This document shows positions 32,623 through 43,826 of a stretch of 64,000 nt of DNA, piece by piece. The translations under genes and the position numbers were made by a program. The DNA is taken from contig JAOTOM010004626.1 of the NCBI GenBank assembly GCA_034440615.1, positions 1 to 64,000 of the forward strand, written 5' to 3'. The notes under the pieces are model-generated. The model saw only the letters and a list, made by a program, of their open reading frames with translations. It had not been told where the DNA came from and did no database searches. This stretch comes from Ashinkailepas kermadecensis (Eukaryota > Arthropoda > Thecostraca > Neolepadidae). Numbering within the stretch: the stretch's first letter is position 1; every line of letters begins with the position of its first letter.

Positions 32623-32654
32623 CAGTTGGCTACAGCTATTTCAAATCGCGCCAC

Positions 32655-32757
32655 GACAGGTCAGTGGGCTCGTCCAGCGGCCACTGGACTCGTCCAGCCG
32701 GCCACTGGACTCGTCCAGCCGGTCACTGGACTCGTGCAGCCTGCCACTGGAGCCGCA
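32655..32757. repeat. 25-bp minisatellite, ~4 copies
   Basis: Units of CCACTGGACTCGTCCAGCCGG plus spacer with minor changes (CGGCC/CGGTC). Sits between two SINE copies. Confidence 0.8.
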
Positions 32758-32887
32758 CTCAGGTGGTCCAAGTGAACCGAACATGGAAAACACCAGTCTC
32801 CACAATAGTCTTCCGTGACAGAAGATCATGTTGCATAAATGCCATTCATGGCCTGGTAGATCGCAAGTTTTCATGCAGACAAGGGGC

Positions 32888-33010
32888 GAGTAGTGCACGG
32901 GTAAGGCACCTGTATTCAACCGAATGGTTGTGGGTTCGGGTCCCACTTGTCGCTACTCTTCGCCCGCGACCAATCGGCGTGAATGATTCGTGGCGCTATT
33001 TGACGCGTTG
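32888..33010 (+). mobile_element. tRNA-derived SINE with GACCAATCGGCGTGAA domain
   Basis: tRNA-like head (GTAGTGCACGGGTAAGGCAC; box B GGTTCGGGTCCC at 32934) followed by CTTCGCCCGCGACCAATCGG and CGTGAATGATTCG. Same family as 18960-19085. Its 3' end lies about 25 bp from the start of the 2.2-kb minisatellite at 33035. Confidence 0.65.
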
Positions 33011-33034
33011 GTTGACTCATCACATGAGGCCATT

Positions 33035-35275
33035 AGTTTTCCCAGCCGGTGACTATGGATTCGCCCCTGGTCCCAGTTTTCCCAGCCGGGGACTATGGAT
33101 TCCCTGTTCCCAGTTTCCCCAGCCGGGGACTATGGATTCGTCCCTGGTCCCAGTTTCCCCAGCCGGGGACTATGGATTCGCCCCTGGTCACAGTTTTCCC
33201 AGCCGGGGACTATGGATTCGCCCCTGGTCCCAGTTTTCCCAGCCGGGGACTATGGATTCGCCCCTGGTCCCAGTTTTCCCAGCCGGGGACTATGGATTCC
33301 CTGTTCCCAGTTTCCCCAGCCGGGGACTATGGATTCGCCCCTGGTCCCAGTTTCCCCAGCCGGGGACTATGGATTCGCCCCTGTTCCCAGTTTTCCCAGC
33401 CGGGGACTATGGATTCGCCCCTGGTCCCAGTTTTCCCAGCCGGGGACTATGGATTCCCCTGTTCCTAGTTTCCCCAGCCGGGGACTATGGATTCGCCCCG
33501 GGTCCCAGTTTTCCCAATCGGGGACTATGGATCCGCCCCTGGTCCCAGTTTCCCCAGCCGGGGACTGTGGATCCGCCCCTGGTCCCAGTTTTCCCAGCCG
33601 GGGACTATGGATTCGCCCCTGGTCCCAGTTTTCCCAGCCGGGGACTATGGATTCCCTGTTCCCAGTTTCCCCAGCCGGGGACTATGGATTCGCCCCTGGT
33701 CCCAGTTTTCCCAGTCGGGGACTATGGATCCGCCCCTGGTCCCAGTTTCCCAGCCGGGACTATGGATTCGCCCCTGGTCCCAGTTTTCCAGCCGGGGACT
33801 ATGGATCCGCCCCTGGTCCCAGTTTTCCCAGCCGGGGACTATGGATTCCCCTGTTCCTAGTTTCCCAGCCGGGGACTATGGATTCGCCCCTGGTCCCAGT
33901 TTTCCAATCGGGGACTATGGATCCGCCCTGGTCCCAGTTTCCCAGCCGGGGACTGTGGATCCGCCCCTGGTCCCAGTTTTCCAGCCGGGGACTATGGATT
34001 CGCCCCTGGTCCCAGTTTTCCAGCCGGGGACTATGGATTCCCTGTTCCAAGTTTTCCCAGCCGGGGACTATGGATTCCCTGTTCCCAGTTTCCCAGCCGG
34101 GGACTATGGATTCGTCCCTGGTCCCAGTTTCCCAGCCGGGGACTATGGATTCGCCCCTGGTCACAGTTTTCCCAGCCGGGGACTATGGATTCGCCCCTGG
34201 TCCCAGTTTTCCCAGCCGGGGACTATGGATTCGCCCCTGGTCCCAGTTTTCCCAGCCGGGGACTATGGATTCCCTGTTCCCAGTTTCCCCAGCCGGGGAC
34301 TATGGATTCGCCCCTGGTCCCAGTTTCCCCAGCCGGGGACTATGGATTCGCCCCTGGTCCCAGTTTTCCCAGCCGGGGACTATGGATTCGCCCCTGGTCC
34401 CAGTTTTCCCAGCCGGGGACTATGGATTCCCCTGTTCCTAGTTTCCCCAGCCGGGGACTATGGATTCGCCCCGGGTCCCAGTTTTCCCAATCGGGGACTA
34501 TGGATCCGCCCCTGGTCCCAGTTTCCCCAGCCGGGGACTGTGGATCCGCCCCTGGTCCCAGTTTTCCCAGCCGGGGACTATGGATTTGCCCCTGGTCCCA
34601 GTTTTCCCAGCCGGGGACTATGGATTCCCTGTTCCCAGTTTCCCCAGCCGGGGACTATGGATTCGCCCCTGGTCCCAGTTTTCCCAGTCGGGGACTATGG
34701 ATCCGCCCCTGGTCCCAGTTTCCCCAGCCGGGACTATGGATTCGCCCCTGGTCCCAGTTTTCCCAGACGGGGACTATGGATCCGCCCTGGTCCCAGTTTT
34801 CCCAGCCGGGGACTATGGATTCCCCTGTTCCTAGTTTCCCCAGCCGGGGACTATGGATTCGCCCCTGGTCCCAGTTTTCCCAATCGGGGACTATGGATCT
34901 TCCCCAGCCGGGGACTGTGGATCCGCCCCTGGTCCCAGTTTTCCCAGCCGGGGACTATGGATTCGCCCCTGGTCCCAGTTTTCCCAGCCGGGGACTATGG
35001 ATTCCCTGTTCCAAGTTTCCCCAGCCGGGGACTATGGATTCGCCCCTGGTCCCAGTTTTCCCAGCCGGGGACTATGGATCCGCCCCTGGTCCCAGTTTCC
35101 TCAGCCGGGGACTGTGGATCCGCCCCTGGTCCCAGTTTCTCCAGCCGGGGACTATGGATTCGCCCCTGGTCCTAGTTTCCCCAGCCGGGGACTATGGATT
35201 CGCCCCTGGTCACAGTTTTCCCAGCCGGGGACTGTGGATTCGCCCCTGGTCACAGTTTTCCCAGCCGGGGACTAT
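33035..35275. repeat. 40/37-bp minisatellite, ~57 copies, with internal block duplication
   Basis: Long unit: AGCCGGGGACTATGGATTCG + CCCCTGGTCCCAGTTTTCCC; short unit carries TTCCCTGTTCCCAGTTTCCCC. Rare variants (GGTCACAG, CCCCGGGTCCCAG, CCCAATCGGGG) recur in the same order about 973 bp apart (33491 versus 34464), so a block of at least ~0.7 kb was duplicated. Frames of 398-562 codons run through it only because units are stop-free. Confidence 0.95.
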
Positions 35276-36185
35276 GCACGTCAACAGCGGCACCGGCTAC
35301 CCGCGTCATATCGTCTCGGTGTCCCGGAGGCATCCCAAGCCATCGATGTACTGCTACTGCTTCAGAGGAGTTGGTGTACGTGTGTACTGTTGTCAATGAG
35401 CACAGGGTCAAACAAAGTCTGAGCAGCATGTCCGCCTCGCGGTGTTGCCGAATCAAAATGCATGGGCACGAAATATGGAACATAGCTTTCGGAATGAATG
35501 CTTCCAACGCGAAAGGGAATTCAACGCGGGCATCTGCCGCATAGTGGGGTTATCGTGTGGATGCAGACAATTGGTGGCTTGAATGCACGCAGTTGGCTAG
35601 CTCCATTCAGCAACTGGCACTCCTGTCAGGGAAAATGGGCTTATTTCAGTTAAGGGTAGGGGTCGACCCAACCGTTGCTACTGCATCGCTGCGACTGATC
35701 GTTGAAACATGTATGGCAGCGCACATGTCGAAGGAAACAATGCACGTGACTCACCTATGGCATGTGGTGTCCGACGATGGTCTAGTTGTCAACGTCATAT
35801 CGGCAACAACGGCACGGAATCCATCTACGTGAGCGGCATGCATACTGCAATACATATAGCATGCAAGTTTGCAGCTGCCAACACAGTGACCCAAATACAG
35901 AAGCCGACGTTCACTTTACACTAAAGCTGTAAGATCCAGGAGCATGCTATGCAGCCAGGCTTCTCGTTGCAGTACCAGACGCATACACATTTTCTACGAA
36001 TAGCTCCTGCGGTCAACCAGTTCAAATTCCGGCCACGACCTCGAGGCTGTAAGCCATAATGAGCTTTTGGTCATGACTGGCCGCCGAGCACCTGAAGGAC
36101 TCTCGAGCCGCTGTTGAGGTTAACAGTGTCACCATTCGGGGGCAAGGTAAGTTGAACTAATGCACAAAGCACATGTCCCTCACAG
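35276..36185. other. No gene
   Basis: Unique sequence following the array. GTTCAAATTCCGGCC near 36020 resembles a box B, but no head is recognisable. Confidence 0.45.
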
Positions 36186-36280
36186 AGGGCTCGCGGTAGC
36201 TCAGTCATTAGGGCATTGCACTCTTGTACCGAGTCCCCCACGACCAATCAGCATGCAATGTTAGCGACTCGATGCGACCA
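36186..36280 (+). mobile_element. Partial tRNA-derived SINE
   Basis: GGCTCGCGGTAGCTCAGTCA + TTAGGGCATTGCACTC gives a box A (TAGCTCAGTCATTAGGGC), followed by CCACGACCAATCAGCATG, related to the GACCAATCGGCGTG domain. The box B region is missing, so it is internally deleted. Confidence 0.5.
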
Positions 36281-36479
36281 AGCAGTTCGATGCGTTGTAA
36301 AAAAGCAAGGTTCCTGGTATTTTTGCACCATCATTCCACAAGAGATATCATGTTGTGCCCTTTGTGCGATGCGCTCTATGCACAATTCACCGACAACGGC
36401 GAAACTTTGTCATAATGTCAGCCTCGATCCATCAACTTCAATATGTATATTTGATTGATAAGACTTACCTGCGTGACTG

Positions 36480-36626
36480 GCATTGGTGCCCAAAGTGGAC
36501 TATTTGGCGCTCAAACCAGACTTATGGCGCCGTGCCTGAACATTTGCCCTCAAGGCAAAGTCCACCGGGACTTGGCACATTTTGGCCCTCAAAGTGGAAC
36601 TAATTTTAATTTTGTAAAAAACAAAA
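36480..36626 (+). repeat. GGCGCC-dyad repeat, left flank of the giant array
   Basis: TTGGCGCTCAAACCAGACTT + ATGGCGCCGTGCCTGAACAT resembles 40590-40630 on the other side of the array (ATGGCGCTGTATGAGCAAAT + TGGCGCCGGGCCTGAACT). The 28-mer array therefore lies within an older repeat. Confidence 0.5.
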
Positions 36627-39600
36627 TGAGGTAACTGTTGTGTATGAGATCAAATGAGGTAACTGTTGTGTATGAGATCAAACGAGGTAACTGTTGTGTA
36701 TGAGATCAAACGAGGTAACTGTTGTGTATGAGATCAAATGAGGTAACTGTTGTGTATGAGATCAAACGAGGTAACTGTTGTGTATGAGATCAAATGAGGT
36801 AACTGTTGTGTATGAGATCAAACGAGGTAACTGTTGTGTATGAGATCAAACGAGGTAACTGTTGTGTATGAGATCAAACGAGGTAACTGTTGTGTATGGG
36901 ATCAAATGAGGTAACTGTTGTGTATGGGATCAAACGAGGTAACTGCTGTGTATGAGATCAAACGAGGTAACTGTTGTGTATGAGATCAAATGAGGTAACT
37001 GTTGTGTATGGGATCAAACGAGGTAACTGTTGTGTATGGGATCAAACGAGGTAACTGTTGTGTATGGGATCAAACGAGGTAACTGCTGTGTATGAGATCA
37101 AACGAGGTAACTGTTGTGTATGGGATCAAACGAGGTAACTGTTGTGTATGAGATCAAACGAGGTAACTGTTGTTTATGAGATCAAACGAGGTAACTGTTG
37201 TGTATGAGATCAAATGAGGTAACTGTTGTGTATGAGATCAAATGAGGTAACTGTTGTGTATGGGATCAAATGAGGTAACTGTTGTGTATGAGATCAAACG
37301 AGGTAACTGTTGTGTATGAGATCAAACGAGGTAACTGTTGTGTATGAGATCAAACGAGGTAACTGTTGTGTATGGGATCAAATGAGGTAACTGTTGTGTA
37401 TGGGATCAAACGAGGTAACTGTTGTGTATGAGATCAAACGAGGTAACTGTTGTGTATGAGATCAAACGAGGTAACTGTTGTGTATGGGATCAAACGAGGT
37501 AACTGTTGTGTATGAGATCAAACGAGGTAACTGTTGTGTATGAGATCAAATGAGGTAACTGTTGTGTATGAGATCAAACGAGGTAACTGTTGTGTATGAG
37601 ATCAAACGAGGTAACTGTTGTGTATGAGATCAAATGAGGTAACTGTTGTGTATGAGATCAAATGAGGTAACTGTTGTGTATGAGATCAAACGAGGTAACT
37701 GTTGTGTATGAGATCAAATGAGGTAACTGTTGTGTATGAGATCAAATGAGGTAACTGTTGTGTATGAGATCAAGAGGTAACTGTTGTGTATGAGATCAAA
37801 TGAGGTAACTGTTGTGTATGAGATCAAATGAGGTAACTGTTGTGTATGAGATCAAATGAGGTAACTGTTGTGTATGAGATCAAATGAGGTAACTGTTGTG
37901 TATGAGATCAAATGAGGTAACTGTTGTGTATGAGATCAAATGAGGTAACTGTTGTGTATGAGATCAAACGAGGTAACTGTTGTGTATGAGATCAAACGAG
38001 GTAACTGTTGTGTATGAGATCAAATGAGGTAACTGTTGTGTATGAGATCAAACGAGGTAACTGTTGTGTATGAGATCAAATGAGGTAACTGTTGTGTATG
38101 AGATCAAACGAGGTAACTGTTGTGTATGAGATCAAATGAGGTAACTGTTGTGTATGAGATCAAATGAGGTAACTGTTGTGTATGAGATCAAATGAGGTAA
38201 CTGTTGTGTATGAGATCAAACGAGGTAACTGTTGTGTATGAGATCAAATGAGGTAACTGTTGTGTATGAGATCAAATGAGGTAACTGTTGTGTATGAGAT
38301 CAAACGAGGTAACTGTTGTGTATGAGATCAAACGAGGTAACTGTTGTGTATGAGATCAAACGAGGTAACTGTTGTGTATGAGATCAAATGAGGTAACTGT
38401 TGTGTATGAGATCAAATGAGGTAACTGTTGTGTATGAGATCAAACGAGGTAACTGTTGTGTATGAGATCAAACGAGGTAACTGTTGTGTATGAGATCAAA
38501 TGAGGTAACTGTTGTGTATGAGATCAAATGAGGTAACTGTTGTGTATGAGATCAAATGAGGTAACTGTTGTGTATGAGATCAAACGAGGTAACTGTTGTG
38601 TATGAGATCAAACGAGGTAACTGTTGTGTATGAGATCAAATGAGGTAACTGTTGTGTATGAGATCAAACGAGGTAACTGTTGTGTATGAGATCAAACGAG
38701 GTAACTGTTGTGTATGAGATCAAACGAGGTAACTGTTGTGTATGAGATCAAACGAGGTAACTGTTGTGTATGAGATCAAATGAGGTAACTGTTGTGTATG
38801 AGATCAAACGAGGTAACTGTTGTGTATGAGATCAAATGAGGTAACTGTTGTGTATGAGATCAAACGAGGTAACTGTTGTGTATGAGATCAAATGAGGTAA
38901 CTGTTGTGTATGAGATCAAATGAGGTAACTGTTGTGTATGAGATCAAACGAGGTAACTGTTGTGTATGAGATCAAATGAGGTAACTGTTGTGTATGAGAT
39001 CAAACGAGGTAACTGTTGTGTATGAGATCAAACGAGGTAACTGTTGTGTATGAGATCAAATGAGGTAACTGTTGTGTATGAGATCAAATGAGGTAACTGT
39101 TGTGTATGAGATCAAACGAGGTAACTGTTGTGTATGAGATCAAATGAGGTAACTGTTGTGTATGAGATCAAATGAGGTAACTGTTGTGTATGAGATCAAA
39201 TGAGGTAACTGTTGTGTATGAGATCAAATGAGGTAACTGTTGTGTATGAGATCAAATGAGGTAACTTTTGTTGTGTATGAGATCAAATGAGGTAACTGTT
39301 GTGTATGAGATCAAACGAGGTAACTGTTGTGTATGAGATCAAATGAGGTAACTGTTGTGTATGAGCATCAAATGAGGTAACTGTTGTGTATGAGGTCAAA
39401 CGAGGTAACTGTTGTGTATGAGATCAAATGAGGTAACTGTTGTGTATGAGATCAAATGAGGTAACTGTTGTGTATGAGATCAAACGAGGTAACTGTTGTG
39501 TATGAGATCAAATGAGGTAACTGTTGTGTATGAGATCAAATGAGGTAACTGTTGTGTATGAGATCAAATGAGGTAACTGTTGTGTATGAGATCAAATGAG

Positions 39601-40495
39601 GTAACTGTTGTGTATGAGATCAAATGAGGTAACTGTTGTGTATGAGATCAAATGAGGTAACTGTTGTGTATGAGATCAAATGAGGTAACTGTTGTGTATG
39701 AGATCAAATGAGGTAACTGTTGTGTATGAGATCAAATGAGGTAACTGTTGTGTATGAGATCAAATGAGGTAACTGTTGTGTATGAGATCAAATGAGGTAA
39801 CTGTTGTGTATGAGATCAAATGAGGTAACTGTTGTGTATGAGATCAAATGAGGTAACTGTTGTGTATGAGATCAAACGAGGTAACTGTTGTGTATGAGAT
39901 CAAACGAGGTAACTGTTGTGTATGAGATCAAATGAGGTAACTGTTGTGTATGAGATCAAATGAGGTAACTGTTGTGTATGAGATCAAACGAGGTAACTGT
40001 TGTGTATGAGATCAAACGAGGTAACTGTTGTGTATGAGATCAAACGAGGTAACTGTTGTGTATGAGATCAAATGAGGTAACTGTTGTGTATGAGATCAAA
40101 CGAGGTAACTGTTGTGTATGAGATCAAATGAGGTAACTGTTGTGTATGAGATCAAATGAGGTAACTGTTGTGTATGAGATCAAATGAGGTAACTGTTGTG
40201 TATGAGATCAAATGAGGTAACTGTTGTTTATGAGATCAAATGAGGTAACTGTTGTTTATGAGATCAAATGAGGTAACTGTTGTTTATGAGATCAAATGAG
40301 GTAACTGTTGTTTATGAGATCAAATGAGGTAACTGTTGTTGTATGAGATCAAATGAGGTAACTGTTGTTTATGAGATCAAATGAGGTAACTGTTGTGTAT
40401 GAGATCAAATGAGGTAACTGTTGTGTATGAGATCAAACGAGGTAACTGTTGTGTATGAGATCAAACGAGGTAACTGTTGTTTATGAGATCAAACG
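36627..40495. repeat. 28-bp minisatellite, ~138 copies (3.87 kb)
   Basis: Unit TGAGGTAACTGTTGTGTATG + AGATCAAA, highly homogeneous. The main polymorphism is C or T at the first base (CGAGG versus TGAGG), the only CpG of the unit. GGGATC variants concentrate in the left part (about 36.89-37.49 kb); GTTTATG variants mostly at the right edge (40.22-40.49 kb). Single-unit indels at about 37770, 39265 and 39365. Stops occur in every unit, so nothing is encoded. Confidence 0.98.
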
Positions 40496-41700
40496 CAGGG
40501 TCAAACGTCATGCTTATGGAATAAGCATAATGCTCAGCGACCGTGCACACAAAGGCGATTTTAACTGACATAATAAGACATTTTCTGATGGAAATGGCGC
40601 TGTATGAGCAAATTGGCGCCGGGCCTGAACTTCCATGGATCATGAAATCGATATTTCGATTTTTTGCAAATGCATCACTAAATGACGGCATTAAAAGCTG
40701 TAACTTTGCATAGATTATGCTGTATCGTAGAACATCACTTTACAATCATTGCAAGTCCCTTTGTTACTGAGCAGTTTGCTAGCACTACAAATAAACTTTT
40801 CACTTCATGATCAACCCCAATATCAGACTTAATATGATAAACTCCTACCCCGTATTGCATGGTACGTTCCTGAGAAAACAAAAAATGCACGGCAAGCACG
40901 GTAACTGTATGCAAAATGATACGTGAGCTGTCAGCATGATAATTATGCATAGTTATCCATTTGTCTTGCCTTAAATTTCCAGGAACAGAGCAAAAGCTGA
41001 ATTGAACAACATACTCAGTCCTCTCAGAACGCCAACTATTAGTTCTGCTACGGCGCCAAAGTGTCCAGCTACTGCGCCAAAATCTTCAGATTGCCCACTC
41101 CGTCCGACTGCGGCGCCATGCTGACATTCAACCAGTTCAAGTTTTTCTTCTAATTGCCATAACTCTAAGATCGCACCACTTGTAAAATGACCCCCAATAT
41201 GCAAGCATAAGAAAAAAGTATCCTATGCCTTTACCCGATGCTGTGTTAAGTCATATTTCTTAAATACGGTTTCACGTAACGACGCCACCCGACGAATTGC
41301 GAACATTACTCCGCATACGGCGCCAAAAAGATCGGGAACAGCGCCATTCCGTTCCAGCATGCTATGTGTTGAGCTATGCTTCTTGAGTGGTAGAGATTCC
41401 ATATATCTTCCAAATACGTTGCATTCAATGAAAAACTCAGCTTTTTGCTTCTTCAGCAGGAAAATATGCATATATGTATCACATTGCCTTGAAAAATATC
41501 CTTAAAAAAAGCAATGCTTGTGTCTCCATACGGCGCCGTATTGTCCGGATACAACGCCATTTGTGTTTAAAGAAAGACCTACGGAAAACTGGTAGCCCAC
41601 CATGAATTCCGAAGTTATTTTCCATTGTACCAGCAGTATTAATGGTGTTTTACCGTAGTTTTGCTCAGAAAAGCGTGCTATCAATTCCCTCAAGGACCTA
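40496..41700 (-). repeat. Diverged ~210-265 bp tandem repeat with paired GGCGCC motifs
   Basis: Paired motifs at 40590-40620, 41048-41117, 41313-41347 and 41526-41561 follow the pattern TACGGCGCC(~14-20 nt)GCGCCA. Sequence between pairs is weakly similar. Four minus-strand frames of 63-82 codons start at similar places relative to the motif (ending ...FGAV, ...YGAV), as expected of a tandem repeat. A hairpin, ATGCTTAT gga ATAAGCAT, is at 40510-40528. Related words occur at 43605-43700. Confidence 0.45.
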
Positions 41701-42110
41701 TCATTCAGAAATATCCGAGAGGTGAAATAAGGTGATTAAAATCAGTGGAAATTATTTTCGAACGACAGCATTGTAATCACAGTTATCACCTTACGTTTAT
41801 ATCGACAAGTGCCGTGGCCAACGTGATTGATTTCGATGCTGGTAAGACTGACAGCATGCTGTCTGGAAGGATGCACAAGCGACAGCGGGCACGTTTTGCC
41901 ACGTCAATGCAACGTGTATTTTGCTTTGGTATCGTCGTCTCCATGCTAAATATTAGAGTGGCCGATGGTAGGGGGGGCATTTGACACCCCAGCTTCTACC
42001 TTGGGACGCCATGGGCAAATATTCAAGTTCAACCCTAATCCGATCAGTATAATGGATTTCCACACCTCTGCGTGCGAAAGAAACTGTATAGCTGTTTGTC
42101 GACTTCTCTA
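41701..42110. other. No gene
   Basis: Unique sequence with frames open on both strands but under 80 codons. Confidence 0.5.
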
Positions 42111-42111
42111 C

Positions 42112-42235
42112 AGTGGCGTGGCCAGGATTTGGTCCGGGGGACGAACATCTAAAGAGGGCTCCCTACCTACTTAGGCCCCCCCACACTTTTCCGAAGCTCC
42201 TCAGATTTCGGTCAGTTCATTTTCAAAGAGCCCCT
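42112..42235 (+). mobile_element. MITE left end, CAGTGGCGTGGCCAGG
   Basis: CAGTGGCGTGGCCAGGATTT then TCCGGGGGACGAAC parallels the inverted terminus at 272-309. The element runs into the (TA)n tract; its right end is not identified. Confidence 0.5.
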
Positions 42236-42287
<52 letters not shown>

Positions 42288-42318
42288 TATATATAAGTAT
42301 ATACATAAGTATATATAT

Positions 42319-42392
<74 letters not shown>
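42236..42392. repeat. (TA)n microsatellite
   Basis: Long TA runs interrupted by GTATATATAAGTATATACAT and a T7 stretch. Frames rich in tyrosine and isoleucine here are artefacts. Confidence 0.97.
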
Positions 42393-42396
<4 letters not shown>

Positions 42397-42529
42397 TTAA
42401 GAAAAGGAAGGAAAAATGATAAAAAGGCGTACAACAGAAAGAGGAAACACTAATAGATTAAACGAACGGAAAAGGAGTCGGTAAGAGAAGATAAAAATGA
42501 ACGATCCAAAAATGTATGAGTAATGTGTA

Positions 42530-42836
42530 CTTGCGTGTACTTTCCATGTGAAATGGTGATGACCCAACCCGTCTCACCCACTACCCCCATGCATCTCACT
42601 ATCTCACCCACTACCCTAACCTGGCTCCGTCCGACTCATCAACTCTTCATCTCCATCTGCTTGCTCTTCGGACTCCACCCACCGCTCATCACTACGACGT
42701 CCTAGACAGCCATCACCACATCTACCCATCTGCTCTCCGGTTCCCACCTTCTCTTCTCGCCTGACTCATCCAAGACAACCTGCAACATCTGTATCCGCCG
42801 GCCCTCCTCCATACTCTGCCCTCCACCTCATCCTTC
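42530..42836. repeat. Pyrimidine-rich degenerate simple sequence
   Basis: CTCACCCACTACCC, ATCTCACTATCTCACCC and similar words dominate, with few purine runs. It lies directly before the long open frame at 42837 and remains in frame with it back to a TGA near 42766. Confidence 0.5.
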
Positions 42837-43826
42837 ATGAACACCCACAAACCAAACAGAACACACTCCACACACACTCCGACAACAGTCGATATCACCG
42901 CACTGGTGGCAGGCTTGCCAAATTCACCGAAGAAGTGTCATATGTATATTAGCTACATGCACATGATGTCTAGTGAGCTCCTCGTTGTTCTGCCAAGCTC
43001 CAATAATCATGGGCTTCCAGTTCCTATGGGGCATCTAGCTTCTAGAATCCTGGGCTCCGAGGAGCACATCCAGCTTTCAGAATTTCCCACGCCCAGGGTT
43101 CCTCCAGCTTCCATGAGCACTTCTATCAGGATTGCTTTAAGCTTTTTCAAGGGTTCTCCAGAAGGGCGCGTCTCTTTTCTTTCATTTTTTTATCGCCACC
43201 GCAAACCATGCAGATCGAGTCAATCGGTAGTAGGTGAGGGCAAGTTAGGCAGCTCCACCCCCCATCCACTGCTCCCCGGATTTATTCTTAGACAGGGAGG
43301 GGAGGGACATATGAAACACAATTGGCGCCTAAAATCTAGAGCAAGGTTTTATATGCACATAGAGTGGTGTCATCCCGTAGAACAGCAGACGCCGAGCAGC
43401 AAACGAAAAAGACGGGTTCTGCACCCACAGGTTTTTCGTCCTTCGGCCGATAAGTGGTCGCTGGTGAGTTCACCCATCCCTGCAGAAATTACATCCATTC
43501 GGGCAATGACAATGTTTTCCCACGTTAATATTGTACCTGCCGTTTTCGAAATATCTCCAATCTCTGAAAGGGATCTACCGATGGCCGGCTGCTGGCTACA
43601 GCGCCAAGTCACGCTTTCAGTGCCATGGCGCTGTAAGCGGAAAATGACATCCATGTGCAAAGTCCTCCACTTGTCCGATGAAAGCGCCAAATGGTGCGAA
43701 GTCCATCTGATTACGGCAAAATGTAATACAATAAAAATCGTCACTTTACTGTTAAATTACTTCATTAATCCTATCTTCTTTGATGTCAACATCATGCTCA
43801 TACATTTCGGCGTCATCTTTGAATAA
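42837..43826 (+). CDS. Unassigned 329-codon open frame
   Basis: The longest frame in the window not produced by a clear tandem array; random expectation for such length is well below one. No domain, signal peptide or catalytic motif is recognisable. Codons ~45-95 fall in a faint ~35-40 bp repeat (CCAGCTTCC, CTTCTAGAATCC, CTTTCAGAATTTCC), which could explain part of the openness. A 124-codon frame is open on the opposite strand (43370-43744). The end (NTIKIVTLLLNYFINPIFF) is AT-rich. Possibilities: a fragment of an unknown gene or transposon, or chance aided by repeats. No TATA box, splice or polyadenylation pattern decides it. Confidence 0.2.
   Translation: MNTHKPNRTHSTHTPTTVDITALVAGLPNSPKKCHMYISYMHMMSSELLVVLPSSNNHGLPVPMGHLASRILGSEEHIQLSEFPTPRVPPASMSTSIRIALSFFKGSPEGRVSFLSFFYRHRKPCRSSQSVVGEGKLGSSTPHPLLPGFILRQGGEGHMKHNWRLKSRARFYMHIEWCHPVEQQTPSSKRKRRVLHPQVFRPSADKWSLVSSPIPAEITSIRAMTMFSHVNIVPAVFEISPISERDLPMAGCWLQRQVTLSVPWRCKRKMTSMCKVLHLSDESAKWCEVHLITAKCNTIKIVTLLLNYFINPIFFDVNIMLIHFGVIFE

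Noticed and set aside
33035..35422. Open frames of 398-562 codons
   Set aside because: They lie in the 40/37-bp minisatellite; several frames are open at once and the peptide is only the translated unit.
36627..40495. Resemblance to a CRISPR array (28-bp direct repeats)
   Set aside because: Repeats are directly adjacent with no spacers, no cas genes exist, and the setting is an animal genome.
42113..42434. Tyrosine/isoleucine-rich frames
   Set aside because: Translation of (TA)n.
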